Origin: Clostridia bacterium
Lineage (GTDB): Bacteria > Bacillota > Clostridia > Christensenellales > CAG-314
Assembly (NCBI GenBank): GCA_017500855.1
Contig: JAFVYC010000024.1
Span: 22,306 to 86,305 of the forward strand
DNA length: 64,000 bases
Direction: 5' to 3'
This document shows, one piece after another, positions 43,187 to 51,087 of the stretch. The notes beneath the pieces are model-generated. The model saw nothing but the letters and a program-made list of their open reading frames with translations. It was not told the origin of the DNA and did not search any database. Made by a program: the position numbers and the translations under genes. The stretch's first letter is position 1. Every line of letters begins with the position of its first letter.

Positions 43187-44310
43187 AGAAAATAATTTTG
43201 ATTTTGCTTGTTTTGTTGCTCTTGTGCGCAAACACAACGGCGCTTGCAACCACGGAAGAACAACTAAATGAACAAGTGGAAAACACAATGGAAAACTTGG
43301 ACTACTCGGATTTGGAGCAAATTGGCGATGAGCATTTGGGAGATTTTTCTCAACTGGTTGAACAAATTTTGAATGGCGATTTTGGCAACGTGGGCAGTTT
43401 TGCAAGTTTTTTGCTAGATTTGTTTTGCAAAGAAATTGTTGCCATTTTGCCACAGGCGCTTGCGCTGTTGGTTGTTGTGGTTGTGTGTGGGCTTCTCAAA
43501 AAGGGCAACGGATTTGTCAGTTCGGAAACGGACAAAGTGGTGCAATTTGTTGGGCTTGCCGTTGTTGCAACAACGTTGGTTGGGCTTGTTGTCAGTTGCT
43601 ACCAAAGCGTGCAACAAATGCTTGGCAATTTGCAAGTGCTGTGCGATGCATCTTCGCCTGTTATTCTTGCTTTGGTGGTGGCAAACGGTGGCAACAGCCT
43701 GTCTAGTGTGTGCCAGCCGTCAATGGTGTTTTTGTCTTCAACCATTGTGACTTTTTGTAGCCAAATGCTACTGCCAATTTCCCTTGCAGGCATGGTGTTG
43801 ATTTTTGCCGGCAACATTTCTTCCAACGTGAAAATTGGCAAGTTGCAAAAGTTTGTAAACGACAGTTTGGGGTGGGTGCTTGGCGTTGTGTTCATGGTGT
43901 TTTCGGCATTTTCCACCGTGTCGGGCATTTCGGCGTCGGTTGTAGATGGCGTATCCTACCGAACGGCAAAATTTGCAACCAAGAACTACATTCCAATTTT
44001 GGGTGGCTACATTTCCGACGGACTGGACGTGGTGGTGGCAAGCGCATCTTTGGTAAAAAATTCCTTGGGGCTTGCAACGTTGGTTGTGCTTGTTGCAATG
44101 ATGGTCAAGCCACTTTTGCACATAGGGTGCTTGAATTTTGCTTTGCAAGGCGTTTCAGCGCTTGCCGAGTCGCTTGGTAACGACAGTTTTGGCAAGGTGC
44201 TTGGCGAAGTTGGCAAAGTGTTGAACTTTTGGATTGCCCTTGTGTGTGCAGTGTGCTTTATGTTTGCAATTGTCACAACAATTGCAATTTGCAGTGCAAA
44301 CGGTGTGTGA
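43183..44310 (+). CDS. spoIIIAE: Stage III sporulation protein AE
   Basis: 375 residues. GTG start on the spoIIIAD stop. Signal peptide (about 1-23, ending ANTTALA), then an extracytoplasmic N-terminal segment (25-85), followed by six to seven membrane helices. Polytopic mother-cell membrane component of the SpoIIIA complex. Ends directly on the next ATG (TGATG). Confidence 0.92.
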   Translation: MKKIILILLVLLLLCANTTALATTEEQLNEQVENTMENLDYSDLEQIGDEHLGDFSQLVEQILNGDFGNVGSFASFLLDLFCKEIVAILPQALALLVVVVVCGLLKKGNGFVSSETDKVVQFVGLAVVATTLVGLVVSCYQSVQQMLGNLQVLCDASSPVILALVVANGGNSLSSVCQPSMVFLSSTIVTFCSQMLLPISLAGMVLIFAGNISSNVKIGKLQKFVNDSLGWVLGVVFMVFSAFSTVSGISASVVDGVSYRTAKFATKNYIPILGGYISDGLDVVVASASLVKNSLGLATLVVLVAMMVKPLLHIGCLNFALQGVSALAESLGNDSFGKVLGEVGKVLNFWIALVCAVCFMFAIVTTIAICSANGV

Positions 44311-44738
44311 TGAAAGAATGGGTTTTGAGTGTGTGTGGTGTAGCGCTTCTGGCGTTCGTTGCGGAAATTGTGTTGCCGGACGGAAGCACCAAAAAGTACT
44401 GCAACAGCGTGCTTGCCGTTGTTGTGACGTTTTCCATGTTGTTGCCAATAGTGCGCTTTGTTGGCAAGGATTTTCAAGTGGAAATTGGCGGTGACGGTGG
44501 GCTGGTTCAAATGCAATCTAATGCCAAAAACGTGTTGGAGAACAACCTTGAAATGCTACTGGAAAGGCAAGAGTTGCCTGTAGTTGAAGTGCAAATTGAC
44601 GTTGAAAACAAGGTTGCAACCTTGCATTTTAGTGGCAGTGCAGTGCAAAAACAAATTGAGCAGGCAACAAGCATTGCGTGTGCCTACTTGCCCAACTACA
44701 AGGTTCAAATTGTTGAATTTGTGCCAAACAGTGGCTGA
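44310..44738 (+). CDS. spoIIIAF: Stage III sporulation protein AF
   Basis: 142 residues: two N-terminal membrane helices (5-24, 36-52; LPDGSTKKYCNSVLAVVV between), then a soluble domain toward the intermembrane space with ring-building-motif character (LPVVEVQIDVENKVATLHF). Typical length is about 200, so it is short. Confidence 0.85.
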   Translation: MKEWVLSVCGVALLAFVAEIVLPDGSTKKYCNSVLAVVVTFSMLLPIVRFVGKDFQVEIGGDGGLVQMQSNAKNVLENNLEMLLERQELPVVEVQIDVENKVATLHFSGSAVQKQIEQATSIACAYLPNYKVQIVEFVPNSG

Positions 44739-44760
44739 CAATGCTTGATTTCGCAATATT

Positions 44761-44789
44761 TTCAACTACTACGACAAACATAGTATACT
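44761..44789 (+). promoter_or_regulatory. Possible internal promoter before spoIIIAG
   Basis: TTCAAC (44761-44766), 17-base spacer, TATACT (44784-44789). The -35 is poor. It would allow AG-AH expression apart from AA-AF; it contains the palindrome TAGTATACTA (44781-44790). Confidence 0.35.
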
Positions 44790-44803
44790 AAATTGGAGGA
44801 AAA

Positions 44804-45286
44804 ATGGCAAATTTTTTGTTTTTGGAAAAGTTGAAACAAAGCAAACACAAGGAAGTTTTTGTGGCAATTGCGTTGGCAATGGTTGTGTTGGTGGTGCTTG
44901 CTCTGGGCAATGTGCCAAAGCAAGAGCCATCGTCGGAGGTTGATGCCTACATTGCATCTATGGAAACAAAATTGCAAAAGATTGTTGAAAGTATCGACGG
45001 GTGTGGCAAAGCAACTGTTGCCATTTCCTACTCGTCTACCGAAAGCAAAGAGTATGCTTTCGAAAACACAACAAGCACGGAAAGTGGTGTTGTTGTGCAA
45101 ACTTCAACAATTGTTTTAGTCAACGGTCAACCGCTTGTTCTAAAAAACCTCACGCCCAATATACTAGGAGTAGTGGTAGTGGCAGAAGGCGCAAACAACG
45201 CAATTACCAAAATGAAAATAGTTGATGCTGTTGTTACATTGCTAGATGTTGAAACAAACAAAGTTCAAGTTTTTGACCACAAATAA
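44804..45286 (+). CDS. spoIIIAG: Stage III sporulation protein AG
   Basis: 160 residues. One membrane helix (about 20-38) and an extracytoplasmic ring-building-motif domain; the family forms a large ring in the intermembrane space. YIASMETKLQKIVESIDGCGKATVAISYSS and TPNILGVVVVAEGA are characteristic. TTGGAGG precedes the ATG. Confidence 0.9.
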   Translation: MANFLFLEKLKQSKHKEVFVAIALAMVVLVVLALGNVPKQEPSSEVDAYIASMETKLQKIVESIDGCGKATVAISYSSTESKEYAFENTTSTESGVVVQTSTIVLVNGQPLVLKNLTPNILGVVVVAEGANNAITKMKIVDAVVTLLDVETNKVQVFDHK

Positions 45287-45301
45287 AATGGAGGATATTG
45301 T

Positions 45302-45772
45302 ATGTCAAAAGGTAAAAAAATCGCACTTATTGTGTCTATGGTGGCTGTGTTGGTTGTTGCGTCTGTTTTGAACGTGACGTTGCTTGCAACCAAACCAAAC
45401 GATGACGTTGTTTCCACAGGTAGTTTCTTCGAAACTTCCAGATTAGACCGTCAATCCACAAGAAACTTCGAAATTGCCGAACTCAACGCAATTTTGGAAA
45501 TGGAAGGGGACGAGTACCAAGAGGCTCGCCAAAACGCCCTTTTGCGCAAGCAACAAATTGTTGATGCAATGGAAACGGAAATGTTGTTGGAAACTTTGCT
45601 CAAAGCGCAAGGCTTCGAGGACGTGCTTGTAACTGTCAACGCTACTTCCAGCAACGTCAGCGTTATTGTGGACAAAGATGAATTGACTCGTGAAGACACC
45701 GTCAAAATCTACAACATCATTGCCACGGAAACTGCAACTTCCCCCGAATATGTCAAAATACTTTCCGTCTAG
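45302..45772 (+). CDS. spoIIIAH: Stage III sporulation protein AH
   Basis: 156 residues. Membrane helix at about 8-28, a linker, then the YscJ/FliF-like domain that binds SpoIIQ of the forespore (ETEMLLETLLKAQGFEDVLVTVNATSSNVSVIVD). ATGGAGG lies before the ATG. Last gene of the operon. Confidence 0.92.
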   Translation: MSKGKKIALIVSMVAVLVVASVLNVTLLATKPNDDVVSTGSFFETSRLDRQSTRNFEIAELNAILEMEGDEYQEARQNALLRKQQIVDAMETEMLLETLLKAQGFEDVLVTVNATSSNVSVIVDKDELTREDTVKIYNIIATETATSPEYVKILSV

Positions 45773-45775
45773 TTA

Positions 45776-45804
45776 TTGTATTTTTTCAAATTATGTGCTA
45801 TAAT
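45776..45804 (+). promoter_or_regulatory. Promoter of yqhY
   Basis: TTGTAT (45776-45781), 17-base spacer, TATAAT (45799-45804). Leader of about 95 nt with a small GCCAA/TTGGC hairpin followed by GTTTTT near 45829-45847, perhaps a weak attenuator. Confidence 0.75.
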
Positions 45805-45904
45805 AACAAAAAGTAGATTATATATAGTGCCAATTTTGGCGTTTTTGCCAACGGCGCTGTGGTGTGACTAGCACAATCTGCAAAAGAATTTGGGAGATAC
45901 AACT

Positions 45905-46234
45905 ATGAAAGTTATTAACAAACATGATGATGCAGGCAGGCTTGTGTACAGCAGTGAAATCATTCGTGACATCGTTGACTGTGCTTTGAACGAGGTAGAA
46001 GGTGTTGTCAAGTTTACCGAAGGTAGCAAACAACAACGTTCTTCCATCAAAATTGAACAAGCTGGCGACGACATTTTTGTTGACGTTTACTGCAAATTCA
46101 AGTTCAACGTGGAAGTTAGCGACGTTGCAAGCGCAATTCAAAACAACGTGAAAAACTCCATCGAAAACATGACGGAGTTCAAGGTTTCCGCAGTTAACGT
46201 TCACGTTATCGAAGTGGAATTTGAAGATAAGTAG
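45905..46234 (+). CDS. yqhY: Asp23/Gls24 family protein, YqhY-like
   Basis: 109 residues. RLVYSSEIIRDIVDCALNEVEGVVKF and VDVYCKFKFNVEVSDVASAIQNNVKNSIENMTEFKV are the Asp23 pattern. YqhY is encoded next to fatty-acid (acc) genes or nusB and affects acetyl-CoA carboxylase regulation in Bacillus. Here it precedes nusB. GGGAG lies before the ATG. Confidence 0.92.
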   Translation: MKVINKHDDAGRLVYSSEIIRDIVDCALNEVEGVVKFTEGSKQQRSSIKIEQAGDDIFVDVYCKFKFNVEVSDVASAIQNNVKNSIENMTEFKVSAVNVHVIEVEFEDK

Positions 46235-46237
46235 CAT

Positions 46238-46270
46238 TTCACGAAACCCTTTTTTGAAAGGGTTTTTCGT
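46238..46270 (+). terminator. Terminator or attenuator between yqhY and nusB
   Basis: AAACCCTTT (46244-46252) pairs with AAAGGGTTT (46257-46265), extended by CACG/CGTG outside a two-base bulge, followed by T. nusB begins 20 bases later with no promoter visible, so read-through is probable. Confidence 0.7.
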
Positions 46271-46287
46271 GTTGTAGAGGAGTAGTT

Positions 46288-46677
46288 ATGAGAGGTTACG
46301 CAAGAGAAGTTGCCTTTTGCAAAATTTTTGCATATATCATTGCCGAGGATTTGGACGGAGATTTTTCCCAATTCGACAAGGAAAAGTTGACGGACGAAGA
46401 TTTGCAATTTGCACAAAGCCTTGTAGAAGGCGTTGTTGAACACAAGGCCGAGTTGGACGGCATCATTTCGGAACTTTCCCAATCCTTCAAGTTGGACAGA
46501 ATTTACCGTCCCGACCTTGCCGCTTTGGAACTTGCATTGTACGAAATGCAACACACCGACACGCCACATCCCGTTGTTATCAACGAAGTTGTTGGCATTG
46601 TCAAACGCTATTCTACCGAAAAGAGCGTAAGGTACGTCAATGGCATTTTGGCAGCCTACGAAAGGGGTTTGAAATGA
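46288..46677 (+). CDS. nusB: Transcription antitermination factor NusB
   Basis: 129 residues, all-helical. RGYAREVAFCKIFAY at the start and LDRIYRPDLAALELALYEM with PHPVVINEVVGIVKRYSTEKSVRYVNGIL are family signatures. Works with NusE in rRNA antitermination. GAGGAG precedes the ATG; it overlaps folD by 4 bases. Confidence 0.95.
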   Translation: MRGYAREVAFCKIFAYIIAEDLDGDFSQFDKEKLTDEDLQFAQSLVEGVVEHKAELDGIISELSQSFKLDRIYRPDLAALELALYEMQHTDTPHPVVINEVVGIVKRYSTEKSVRYVNGILAAYERGLK

Positions 46678-47471
46678 TGCTTTTGTACGGCAAAGTTGTT
46701 GCCGAAAACATTCAGCAAGAAATTCAACAAAAAGTTCAAAACGGGTTCGACAAAAAACTTTGCACAATTGGCTTTGAACAAGCCGAGTGGTTGCAGTACG
46801 TCACAAGTTTGCAAAAAACTTGCCAAAAACACGGCATTTGCTGTGAAAACATCGTTGCAGAAGATGGAATTTTGCCACAAGAATTTTTCCGTTTGGTAGA
46901 AGATACTTGCAAAAGGCAGGACGTGCAAGGTGTGATGGTGCAACAACCGTTGCCCAAGCAGTACAAAGATGCAGTCAACTTTGTGGACGTCAACAAGGAC
47001 GTTGACTGTTTGAACCCATTGTCCGTTGCAAAACTTTACCTTGGCGAAAGTGGGCGTTTGCCTGCCACACCCAAGGCTGTGTTGCAACTTTTGGACTACT
47101 ACAAAATTGACGTTGCCGGCAAAAACGTAGTTGTTGTTGGCCGTGGAAGGGCTGTTGGCAAGCCACTGGCTTTGATGCTTCTTGCACGCAACGCAACTGT
47201 TACTATTTGCCACACAAAAACGCAAAACATTGCCCAAATTTGCAAAAATGCCGACATTATTGTGTCCGCATGCGGAGTTGCAGGGCTAATCACGCAAGAC
47301 TTTGTCACGGAAAAATCCATTGTTGTGGACGTTGGCTTGAGTTTTGTGGATGGCAAAACTTGTGGCGACGTGGACAAGTCTGTCTACGAGGTTGCATGCG
47401 CAGTTTCCCCCGTGCCGGGTGGCGTTGGCCCCATCACAAGAATGGCGCTTTTGCAAAATTTGCTCAAATAG
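46674..47471 (+). CDS. folD: FolD: methylenetetrahydrofolate dehydrogenase/cyclohydrolase, catalytic Lys replaced
   Basis: 265 residues, about 20 shorter than typical. Interconverts one-carbon folates; its product 5,10-methylene-THF also feeds TrmFO. Recognised by MVQQPLPKQ, NKDVDCLNPLSVAKLYLG, VVVGRGRAVGKPLA and the end VSPVPGGVGPITRMAL. The catalytic YVxSK motif reads YVTSLQK (Tyr42, Leu46): the Lys that drives the cyclohydrolase step (Lys56 in E. coli) is Leu. Also the preceding VGxxxAS loop is replaced. Cyclohydrolase activity may be lost. Confidence 0.88.
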   Translation: MMLLYGKVVAENIQQEIQQKVQNGFDKKLCTIGFEQAEWLQYVTSLQKTCQKHGICCENIVAEDGILPQEFFRLVEDTCKRQDVQGVMVQQPLPKQYKDAVNFVDVNKDVDCLNPLSVAKLYLGESGRLPATPKAVLQLLDYYKIDVAGKNVVVVGRGRAVGKPLALMLLARNATVTICHTKTQNIAQICKNADIIVSACGVAGLITQDFVTEKSIVVDVGLSFVDGKTCGDVDKSVYEVACAVSPVPGGVGPITRMALLQNLLK

Positions 47472-47474
47472 TGT

Positions 47475-48647
47475 ATGATTATTTCCGTTTCTCAACTAAA
47501 CAACTACATACGTGGACTGTTCGACATGGACAACGTGTTGCAAGACATTTCCATTTGTGGCGAAGTTACCAATTTGAAGCGAGCAAGGGACGGTTGGTAT
47601 TTTTCCTTGAAGGATCAAGACAGCGCAATTGATTGCTTTTGCTATGCAAACAGCGCCGTGCCCGTTCAAGGCGCAATGTCCGTTGCCGAAGGAACTGTCA
47701 ACTTTTTTGCAAAAAGTGGGCGAGTGTCCTTCTTTGCAAAGAAACTTACCGTCACCGACAAGTCTGGTCAGGCTTACGAAGCATTTTTGAAGCTAAAAGA
47801 AAAGTTGCAAGCCGAAGGTTTGTTCGACGTTGAACGAAAAAAGCCCGTGCCACATTGTTGCACCAAAATTGGCGTTGTCACAAGCGCAACAGGCGCAGTA
47901 ATTCACGACATTCAAAACGTTGTTTTTCGCAGACAGCCTTTTGCCAACATCTTTTTGTACCCCGTCAAGGTGCAAGGCGTTGGCGCCGATTTTGAAATTG
48001 CGCAAGGCGTTTTGTACTTTTCCAACACCGACGTGGACGTTGTTATTGTTGGCCGTGGTGGTGGTTCCAACGAGGATTTGTCGCAATTCAACTCGGAAAT
48101 TGTTGCAAGGGCAGTTGCATCTTGCACAAAACCCGTTGTTTCGGCAGTTGGGCACGGAGTGGACTTTACCATTTGCGATTTCGTTGCCGACAAACGTGCC
48201 GTGACACCGTCGGAAGCAGCCGAGTTTGTCACCATCGACAGCAACTTGGCAAAAACCAAAATTGCCATTTTGCTTGGAAAAATTCATAGCGTTGCGCAAG
48301 CAAAAATTCAAGAAAGGTCCGATCTTGCAAAGTACAGTTTGCGACACATTTTTTCCCACGTGGAGCACAAACTTTCCAATGCAAAAAACGGTGTTTTGCA
48401 AAACTTGCAACGTTGCCACAATGCAACGCAACAAAAATTGCAAAACAACAAAAGCCGTTTGGACAAAACAACTGCCGTCATTTCGGCATCTAACCCACTT
48501 GCCGTGTTGAAGCGTGGCTATTCGGCAGTAACTGTCGACGGCAAGCGAATTTCAACAGTTTCTCAACTAGCCGTTGGGCAAAAAATTTCCGTTGCGTTTT
48601 GCGACGGTGTGGCAACTGCCACAGTCAACAGTTTGGAGGAAAAATGA
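47475..48647 (+). CDS. xseA: Exodeoxyribonuclease VII large subunit
   Basis: 390 residues. N-terminal OB fold (ISICGEVTNLKRARDGWYFSLKDQ), catalytic core with GVVTSATGAVIHDI, VGRGGGSNEDLSQFNSE and VGHGVDFTICDFVADKRAVTPSEAAE, then a coiled coil (about 265-340) that binds small subunits. Degrades single-stranded DNA. Overlaps xseB by 4 bases. Confidence 0.96.
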   Translation: MIISVSQLNNYIRGLFDMDNVLQDISICGEVTNLKRARDGWYFSLKDQDSAIDCFCYANSAVPVQGAMSVAEGTVNFFAKSGRVSFFAKKLTVTDKSGQAYEAFLKLKEKLQAEGLFDVERKKPVPHCCTKIGVVTSATGAVIHDIQNVVFRRQPFANIFLYPVKVQGVGADFEIAQGVLYFSNTDVDVVIVGRGGGSNEDLSQFNSEIVARAVASCTKPVVSAVGHGVDFTICDFVADKRAVTPSEAAEFVTIDSNLAKTKIAILLGKIHSVAQAKIQERSDLAKYSLRHIFSHVEHKLSNAKNGVLQNLQRCHNATQQKLQNNKSRLDKTTAVISASNPLAVLKRGYSAVTVDGKRISTVSQLAVGQKISVAFCDGVATATVNSLEEK

Positions 48648-48847
48648 GCCTGGAAAAGAAACTGGCAATGCTAGACAGCCTTGCCGACAAAATAGAAGAC
48701 AAGGACACTTCCTTGGAAGAAAGTATCAAAATTTTTGAACAAAGTGTAGATTTGGCTACCGAATGCATGAAAATACTTGGCGACTGCAGTGGAAAACTGA
48801 CGGTGCTTCAAGAAAAAGTCAGGGGGATAACGGATGAAAACAGTTGA
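48644..48847 (+). CDS. xseB: Exodeoxyribonuclease VII small subunit
   Basis: 67 residues, two helices. LEKKLAMLDSLADKIEDKDTSLEESIKIFEQSV is the family pattern. GGAGG precedes the ATG, inside the end of xseA, and it overlaps ispA by 14 bases. Confidence 0.94.
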   Translation: MSLEKKLAMLDSLADKIEDKDTSLEESIKIFEQSVDLATECMKILGDCSGKLTVLQEKVRGITDENS

Positions 48848-49637
48848 CACAGCATTTGTAAACGAATTGTTGAAACAAAGTGTTCCAAGCGCATCCAACA
48901 AGGCAACAATGGCGTTGGAGTACAGTTTGATGGGTGGTGGAAAGCGCATCCGTCCGTTGCTTTTGCTAAACACAGCCAAAGCAGTTGGCAAACGTCTTTC
49001 CAAAAACGCACAAAAACTTGCCGTTGCGTTGGAATGTATTCACACCTATTCGCTCATTCACGACGATTTGCCTTGCATGGACAACGACGACATTCGCCGT
49101 GGCAAACGCACTTGCCACATGCAGTATGGCGAAGCATTTGCATTGCTTGCCGGTGATGCATTGCTCAACTTGGCTGTGGAAACGGTTTTCCAAGGTAGTT
49201 TCAGCAAAAACTACATTTCCGCATGCCAATTCTTGTTCAAAATGAGTGGTGTGTACGGCATGATTCACGGTCAATGCTTGGATTTGCTTGCTTCCGGCAG
49301 AGATTTGCAAGAAGCAAACCAAATTGCTTTGCACAAAACGGGCGATTTGTTCCGTGCTTCCATTGTGTGTGGAGCAATGTGCGCAGGCGCAAACAGCCAA
49401 GAAATTGCCATCTTCGATGAAATTGCAACAAAGTTTGGCATTTGCTACCAAGTCATCGACGACTTATTGGACGCTGAAAAGTGCGAGCAATCTTTCCTTG
49501 ACATCATGTCGGAAAAGGAATGCCGTGCCTACGCCGAAGATTTGACAAACCAAGTCAAGGCGCTTTGCGACAGCCTTCCCTACGATTTGCAATTTATCAA
49601 AGAAATTGCCGACAGAAATTTTTCCCGAAAGTTCTAG
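48834..49637 (+). CDS. ispA: Farnesyl/geranyl diphosphate synthase
   Basis: trans-Prenyltransferase of 267 residues, compact for the family. First Asp-rich motif DDLPCMDNDD (about residues 78-87), second DDLLD (about 208-212), GGGKRIRPLLLL near the start, and YGEAFALLAGDALL. Its farnesyl product primes UppS. It is the last gene before the OLE RNA locus, its usual place. Confidence 0.95.
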   Translation: MKTVDTAFVNELLKQSVPSASNKATMALEYSLMGGGKRIRPLLLLNTAKAVGKRLSKNAQKLAVALECIHTYSLIHDDLPCMDNDDIRRGKRTCHMQYGEAFALLAGDALLNLAVETVFQGSFSKNYISACQFLFKMSGVYGMIHGQCLDLLASGRDLQEANQIALHKTGDLFRASIVCGAMCAGANSQEIAIFDEIATKFGICYQVIDDLLDAEKCEQSFLDIMSEKECRAYAEDLTNQVKALCDSLPYDLQFIKEIADRNFSRKF

Positions 49638-49788
49638 GCTGGTTGCAATTTGCAAACAACTTTGACAAGAAGGCAACAAAAACCAGCATCAAGATTTCTT
49701 GATTGGCAACTATTTTGCAAAAATCATACTTTTTGCTAGTTTCTACTATAATTTAGTAGGTTACAGGTAACATCCGATTTGCTATTTG
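49638..49788 (+). other. Spacer between ispA and OLE promoter
   Basis: About 150 bases. CTGGTT (near 49641) and AACCAG (near 49679) can pair but no T run follows. A TACTATAAT -10-like element lies at about 49744-49752 without a good -35. No gene seen. Confidence 0.4.
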
Positions 49789-49817
49789 TTGACAAAGGCA
49801 AACAGATGTGCTAAAAT
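49789..49817 (+). promoter_or_regulatory. Strong promoter of the OLE RNA
   Basis: TTGACA (49789-49794, consensus), 17-base spacer, TAAAAT (49812-49817). Start expected near 49824, at a perfect 14-base palindrome TGGCTATATAGCCA (49824-49837). Confidence 0.85.
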
Positions 49818-49855
49818 AAAATATGGCTATATAGCCAATAATTGAATATAAATTT

Positions 49856-50440
49856 GGTGGTGCAGTATTCTAGTCAGAAACAGGTGTGTTGAGGGCGGGA
49901 CTAAAAGACCTTTAAAGAGCATATCGATGAAGTTTCTTGTGCTGGCTTTCGTTGCCCAAACGGGGGCTTGTGCTGGAAGTTAAGAATAGTGGGTAAGACG
50001 TAATGGCATATGTTATAATCCCATGTTCGTGGAGACTCTACAGGGTAGTTCAATGTTATGTTAGAACTACTCTCTGAGATTAAACCTGCTATGCGGTGAA
50101 ATAAAAAAGCTGTGTACAGAGTAGCTTGTTTTGAGTGGGAATTTTGGGAGTAAAGAACGAAATTGTTTTGTTGGCCAACAATCAAGGTCGATTGCTTTAC
50201 GAAATCAATTCTGCAAAAGAAACTATATACATTTGTTTCTGCAAAGGAAATCTTCTAGACTGCAAGTCAGGCTGGTTGGAGATTATAGTACGGACTTAGT
50301 GGCGATTCAGTTAAACGTGTGGCGACACCGTTTATGCAGGATTAAAAGGAAACTGCTTCCTCGGCGACGGGAAGTTCTTGCGTGGGAAACCCTACTGAAC
50401 CTATGCCGTAAGGTTTATCCGACTGGTCACCACCTTTTTT
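49856..50440 (+). ncRNA. ole: OLE RNA (ornate, large, extremophilic)
   Basis: A noncoding stretch of about 580 nt (about 617 from the predicted start) between ispA and an OapA-like gene, which is the conserved locus and size of OLE RNA. GGTGGTG (49856-49862) pairs with CACCACC (50428-50434), closing the molecule, and is followed by six T. Internal hairpins include GTAGTTC/GAACTAC (50045-50070). No frame inside has a ribosome binding site. In known hosts OLE forms a membrane ribonucleoprotein with OapA and affects cold, ethanol and Mg2+ responses. A covariance-model search was not possible here; the call rests on context, size and partner. Confidence 0.85.
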
Positions 50441-50464
50441 ATTTTCAAAATTATTAGGAGAACT

Positions 50465-51085
50465 ATGAAAAACACAGATTCGCCTGTTCCGATAGGCAAA
50501 GATGAAACTTCCGAACAAAAACTTCAAAACGTGCACAACGACAAGAAGAAGGAAAAGAACGACAAAAAGAAAAAGAAATTCAATTCTTGGCCTTTGAAGG
50601 CGCTTGCAATTTCTTTTGTGCTTTCCTTTGCTGTGAACACTGCGTCCGAATTGGTGTTGACTGGCGCTCAACTTTGGTTGGCAATTGTGCTGACTCTTGT
50701 TATTTTGGCAGTTGGCGCAATTTTCGACATTGTTGGCACGGCATCGACTTCTTCCGACATTCAACCATTTTTGGCAATGGCGTCCAGAAAGGTGAAGGGC
50801 GCAAAAACTGCTGTAAAACTTTCCAAAAACAGCAACATTGTGTCTTCTGTTTGTTGCGACATCATTGGCGACGTTTGTGGAGTTGTTTCAGGTGTTTGCG
50901 CTGCAACAATTGCATCGTCGGTTGTGAGTAGTGCAAGTTTCATCGTCAACGTTTTAATTTACGCATTGATTGCAACTGCAACCATCACTTTGAAAGCGGC
51001 GGGCAAGTCCTATGCAGTCAAAAATGCCAACGACATCACCTTTTTCTTTGCCAAAATTTTGAGTATATTTGTAAAAGAAGGATAA
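50465..51085 (+). CDS. oapA: OLE-associated membrane protein OapA
   Basis: 206 residues. A Lys-rich soluble N-terminus (about 18-39), then about four membrane helices (44-60, 69-88, 117-138, 148-170). The conserved parts GAIFDIVGTASTSSDIQPFLAMASRKVKGAK and CDIIGDVCGVVSG, with Asp inside helices, match the OapA protein always found beside OLE RNA. GGAG lies 5 bases before the ATG. Adjacent to dxs by 2 bases. Confidence 0.85.
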   Translation: MKNTDSPVPIGKDETSEQKLQNVHNDKKKEKNDKKKKKFNSWPLKALAISFVLSFAVNTASELVLTGAQLWLAIVLTLVILAVGAIFDIVGTASTSSDIQPFLAMASRKVKGAKTAVKLSKNSNIVSSVCCDIIGDVCGVVSGVCAATIASSVVSSASFIVNVLIYALIATATITLKAAGKSYAVKNANDITFFFAKILSIFVKEG

Positions 51086-51087
51086 TT

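Noticed and set aside
50131..50457. 108-codon frame inside the OLE region
   Set aside because: No ribosome binding site or family; it lies within a structured noncoding RNA.
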